The translations under genes and the position numbers were made by a program. The notes beneath the pieces are model-generated. The model made no database searches and was not told where the DNA came from. It saw nothing but the letters and a program-made list of their open reading frames with translations. This document shows positions 62,025 through 64,000 of a DNA stretch of 64,000 bases, in pieces. Source of the stretch: Sphingobacterium corticibacter (GTDB taxonomy: Bacteria > Bacteroidota > Bacteroidia > Sphingobacteriales > Sphingobacteriaceae); the NCBI RefSeq assembly GCF_003076635.1, contig NZ_QDKG01000003.1:493369-557368 (forward strand), read 5' to 3'. Positions within the stretch are counted from its first letter, which is position 1, and each line of letters starts with the position of its first letter.

Positions 62025-63542
62025 TTATTTTAAGAAATCTGTAGAAACGTGGTTGTTTGACAAAAAGTCATTTTCTTGTGCTAGATCGTAGGCTGTCTCG
62101 TCAAATTCCGTTTTCAACGATTTATCAGCACCTAATGCCACCAATGCTTTCAGCATCTTGTCATCTTTGGCAATCAGGGCAGCTTTGTGCAAAGCCGTTA
62201 CGCCATCATTATCTTGCGCATTGATGTTCGCACCCAATTTCGAAGCTTGTTCTACTAACGCGATGTTCTCTTTTGCTACCGCCAAGTGGAATAGTGAGCT
62301 ACCATCTGTTTGAGGCGCAGCCACGTCCACTCCTTTACCTTTTAGCAGTGTTAATTTTTCTTCGAAAGGACTCGATCCAATCGGCGCTGCACCTTCGCGA
62401 TTGGCACCACGCTCTGCACCACCACGGTACGAGTTGAACCAGTAATACGCCAAATTGTATCCGTCTTTGTTTAATAAAGTCACATCAGCACCTTTGGCTA
62501 GCAACTGCTTCACGATTTCTGGTGAGCCATTGCTAACTGCTAATGTCAATGCCGATTCTCCTTTTTCATTCGTAGCATTCACCTCACTACCTGCATTTAA
62601 CAATGCTTCTACTGTCGCTGCATTTTGACCAGCTGAAGCCAACATTAATGCAGTTGTTCCATCGTTATTGGCTTTGCTAACCGAAACCCCTTTGGCTAAG
62701 AAGTAATTGATGATTTCCATATTGCCACCGCGTACAACACCATGCAATACAGTACTTCCATCGTGACTAATGGCTTGTGGATTTAGTCCTTTGGTCTCTA
62801 CTAAGAATTGGTAAGTAGCCAAACCGTTGGATTCGCCACGACGAAATCCTTGGCTAGCGAAGAATAAGGCATTATCCGTCAACTCAGAGCCACGTTGAAT
62901 CAATTTTTCTATTAAATCGGTCTTACCAGATTTAGTCGCATAATCTGCTACGGTACGTCCGTGTGCATCTTTATCTTTAATGGATAGTCCTTTGGATTCG
63001 AAATATTTCACCAAGGCTAGATCATCATCACTTGGCGCAGCCAACATCATGAGCGTTGCACCATCTGCGTAGGTTTTCTTTGGATCAACGCCTTTGGCAA
63101 ACAGCGCATCATAAATAGCGGTATTGGTATTGCCACCACCTGCTGCATAGGCTGCGATGGGCACACCGTAGCTGTCTGCATAATTCACATCAGCTCCTTT
63201 TTGCAATAGATAGTCTACTACTTCCTTATTACCATTTGCGGCAGCCCAGTGTAGGTAATGGCGACTATGGTGTGTTTTCTTATCAACCGGATTGCCTTCT
63301 TGCTCTAATAAATAGAAGATAATATCATTAGATGCACCGCTGTTGATGGCCATGGTGGTCACATCAAAAGAAGCTGCGTTTGACTCAGAAGGGCTGTTTC
63401 CTGCCGCCGTCAAGCTCTTTACTTCGGTAAGATTAGGGTTCTTTCCCCAAAAATCACGGCTCAAAAAAACATTCTGGCTTTGCGCGGAGGCTAAACCTGT
63501 GCCCAGACCGAAAAGTAGTAGGGCTAATTGATAAGTCTTCAT
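62025..63542 (-). CDS. Secreted ankyrin-repeat protein
   Basis: 505 residues with a signal peptide ending ASAQ. About twelve ankyrin-type units follow, for example 'HYLHWAAANGNKEVVDYLLQ', KGADVNYADSYG, 'GTTALMLASAGQNAATVEAL' and 'DNDGVTALHKAALIAKDDKM'. Extracytoplasmic ankyrin proteins occur in redox and stress operons but have no fixed role; here it heads the DUF2271/PepSY/ApbE operon. A scaffold or assembly function for the electron-transfer proteins is plausible. Confidence 0.88.
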   Translation of the reverse strand: MKTYQLALLLFGLGTGLASAQSQNVFLSRDFWGKNPNLTEVKSLTAAGNSPSESNAASFDVTTMAINSGASNDIIFYLLEQEGNPVDKKTHHSRHYLHWAAANGNKEVVDYLLQKGADVNYADSYGVPIAAYAAGGGNTNTAIYDALFAKGVDPKKTYADGATLMMLAAPSDDDLALVKYFESKGLSIKDKDAHGRTVADYATKSGKTDLIEKLIQRGSELTDNALFFASQGFRRGESNGLATYQFLVETKGLNPQAISHDGSTVLHGVVRGGNMEIINYFLAKGVSVSKANNDGTTALMLASAGQNAATVEALLNAGSEVNATNEKGESALTLAVSNGSPEIVKQLLAKGADVTLLNKDGYNLAYYWFNSYRGGAERGANREGAAPIGSSPFEEKLTLLKGKGVDVAAPQTDGSSLFHLAVAKENIALVEQASKLGANINAQDNDGVTALHKAALIAKDDKMLKALVALGADKSLKTEFDETAYDLAQENDFLSNNHVSTDFLK

Positions 63543-63912
63543 ATAATTTGGTTTTATTTATTATAAGTCTAAATTAACGCCAAACATAAGTAAATTATCA
63601 TTATAAAAGATGTTGAAACAGTAAAAAAAATGAAGCAGCATCTTAATGTAACAATTATTTTTCGCCGATGGTGGATTATTTCCAATATACCTTTCCTGTA
63701 AACAATAAATCGAGCGCTGAAAAAAGGTGTTTCTCAAGAGACTGGTATGGTATCACGAATTGCGCTGCAAAATACCGTTAGCGCTATCTTACAATAGGTT
63801 TTTTTGTAAACAGTACTTATATGTAGTGCAGTGCGATTATTGGCCATTGATTCGCCATTGATTCACGTCAGATTGTCCGGTCCTAAAATAACTATACACT
63901 AAAACAACGTGT
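63543..63912. other. Intergenic stretch with an 11-bp tandem repeat
   Basis: 370 bases before the last partial gene. A perfect tandem GCCATTGATTC-GCCATTGATTC lies at 63843-63864. I see no gene and no clear terminator; the two flanking genes diverge, so promoters for both must lie here. Confidence 0.5.
63843..63864 (+). repeat. 11-bp tandem repeat
   Basis: GCCATTGATTC at 63843-63853 repeated without gap at 63854-63864. It lies about 50 bases before the start of the partial gene, so could be an operator. Confidence 0.55.
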
Positions 63913-64000
63913 ATGGCATTAGAAAAAGAAAGAATTAATTCAGTTAGACCGAACAAGCACCTCCCTTTTAACAAGCGAGAGATTCAAGAAATAGTGCAGT
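63913..64000 (+). CDS. Start of an unidentified gene (truncated by the window end)
   Basis: ATG at 63913 opens a frame with no stop to 64000: MALEKERINSVRPNKHLPFN and then KREIQEIVQ. The basic, helical start with NKREIQEIV is reminiscent of helix-turn-helix transposase OrfA starts, but 29 residues are too few to say. No terminal inverted repeats of an insertion sequence are visible upstream. Confidence 0.35.
   Translation, partial: MALEKERINSVRPNKHLPFNKREIQEIVQ

Noticed and set aside
63843..63864. Tandem repeat considered as a CRISPR-like unit.
   Set aside because: Two 11-bp copies with no spacer and no cas genes; not a CRISPR array.
63913..64000. Partial gene considered as an insertion-sequence transposase.
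   Set aside because: Only 29 residues visible and no terminal inverted repeat seen; reported as unidentified instead.

Overview
The window looks like chromosomal DNA of a free-living Bacteroidota, most likely Sphingobacteriaceae (a Sphingobacterium-like organism). The evidence is two SusC/SusD pairs, membrane-bound propeller and TPR regulators with C-terminal LuxR-type helices, DUF4870 proteins, and promoters of the Bacteroidota type (-7 box TAnnTTTG). Shine-Dalgarno sequences are almost absent. Genus assignment is inference; no rRNA or tRNA gene is present.

Layout. 1-2600: end of a TonB-dependent receptor, a purple-acid-type phosphatase and a beta-propeller phytase, together a probable phytate or organophosphate locus. 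2600-7160: a gluconolactonase-like protein, a secreted Hcp/TssD-like small protein with a membrane partner, a DUF4870 protein and an MFS exporter. 7160-11220: a three-gene envelope operon of unknown function. 11220-15700: a decayed region holding fragments of two fumarylacetoacetase-family genes, a flavin reductase and homogentisate 1,2-dioxygenase around one intact MHS-type transporter, with an intact outer-membrane porin-like gene after it. A spaced motif recurs three times between these remnants. 17200-23200: a five-gene operon (sugar isomerase, nucleoside/sugar permease, GMC oxidoreductase, Gfo/Idh/MocA oxidoreductase, gluconate-dehydrogenase subunit-3-like protein) that fits oxidation and cleavage of glycosides through 3-keto intermediates. 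23400-30200: an NtrC-type regulator, RNase P RNA, a secreted nuclease, small proteins (one with a perfect Shine-Dalgarno, exceptional here), YjdM, and a GAF/PAS histidine kinase.

30226-40214 is a beta-glucan utilisation locus: membrane-bound sensor/regulator, SusC, SusD, a clan GH-A-like glycosidase and a GH16 glucanase. 40282-45069 is a minus-strand block of secreted tandem paralogues, PH-like membrane proteins, a lipoprotein and a second DUF4870 protein, echoing the 3.7-5.7 kb locus. 45338-50141 holds a TPR/HTH regulator and an adenylate cyclase followed directly by an HD hydrolase. 50403-55412 is a second SusC/SusD pair without enzymes. 55456-58202 holds an ABC transporter and a DEAD-box helicase. 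58313-63542 is an ankyrin / DUF2271 / PepSY-flavoreductase / ApbE operon, probably a flavinylation-based extracytosolic electron-transfer system. The last 88 bases begin a new, unidentified gene.

No CRISPR array, tRNA, rRNA, prophage or complete insertion sequence was seen. The most interesting parts are the eroded homogentisate cluster with its repeated element, the small gene with a perfect Shine-Dalgarno, the signal-peptide-bearing Hcp-like protein, and the flavinylation operon.
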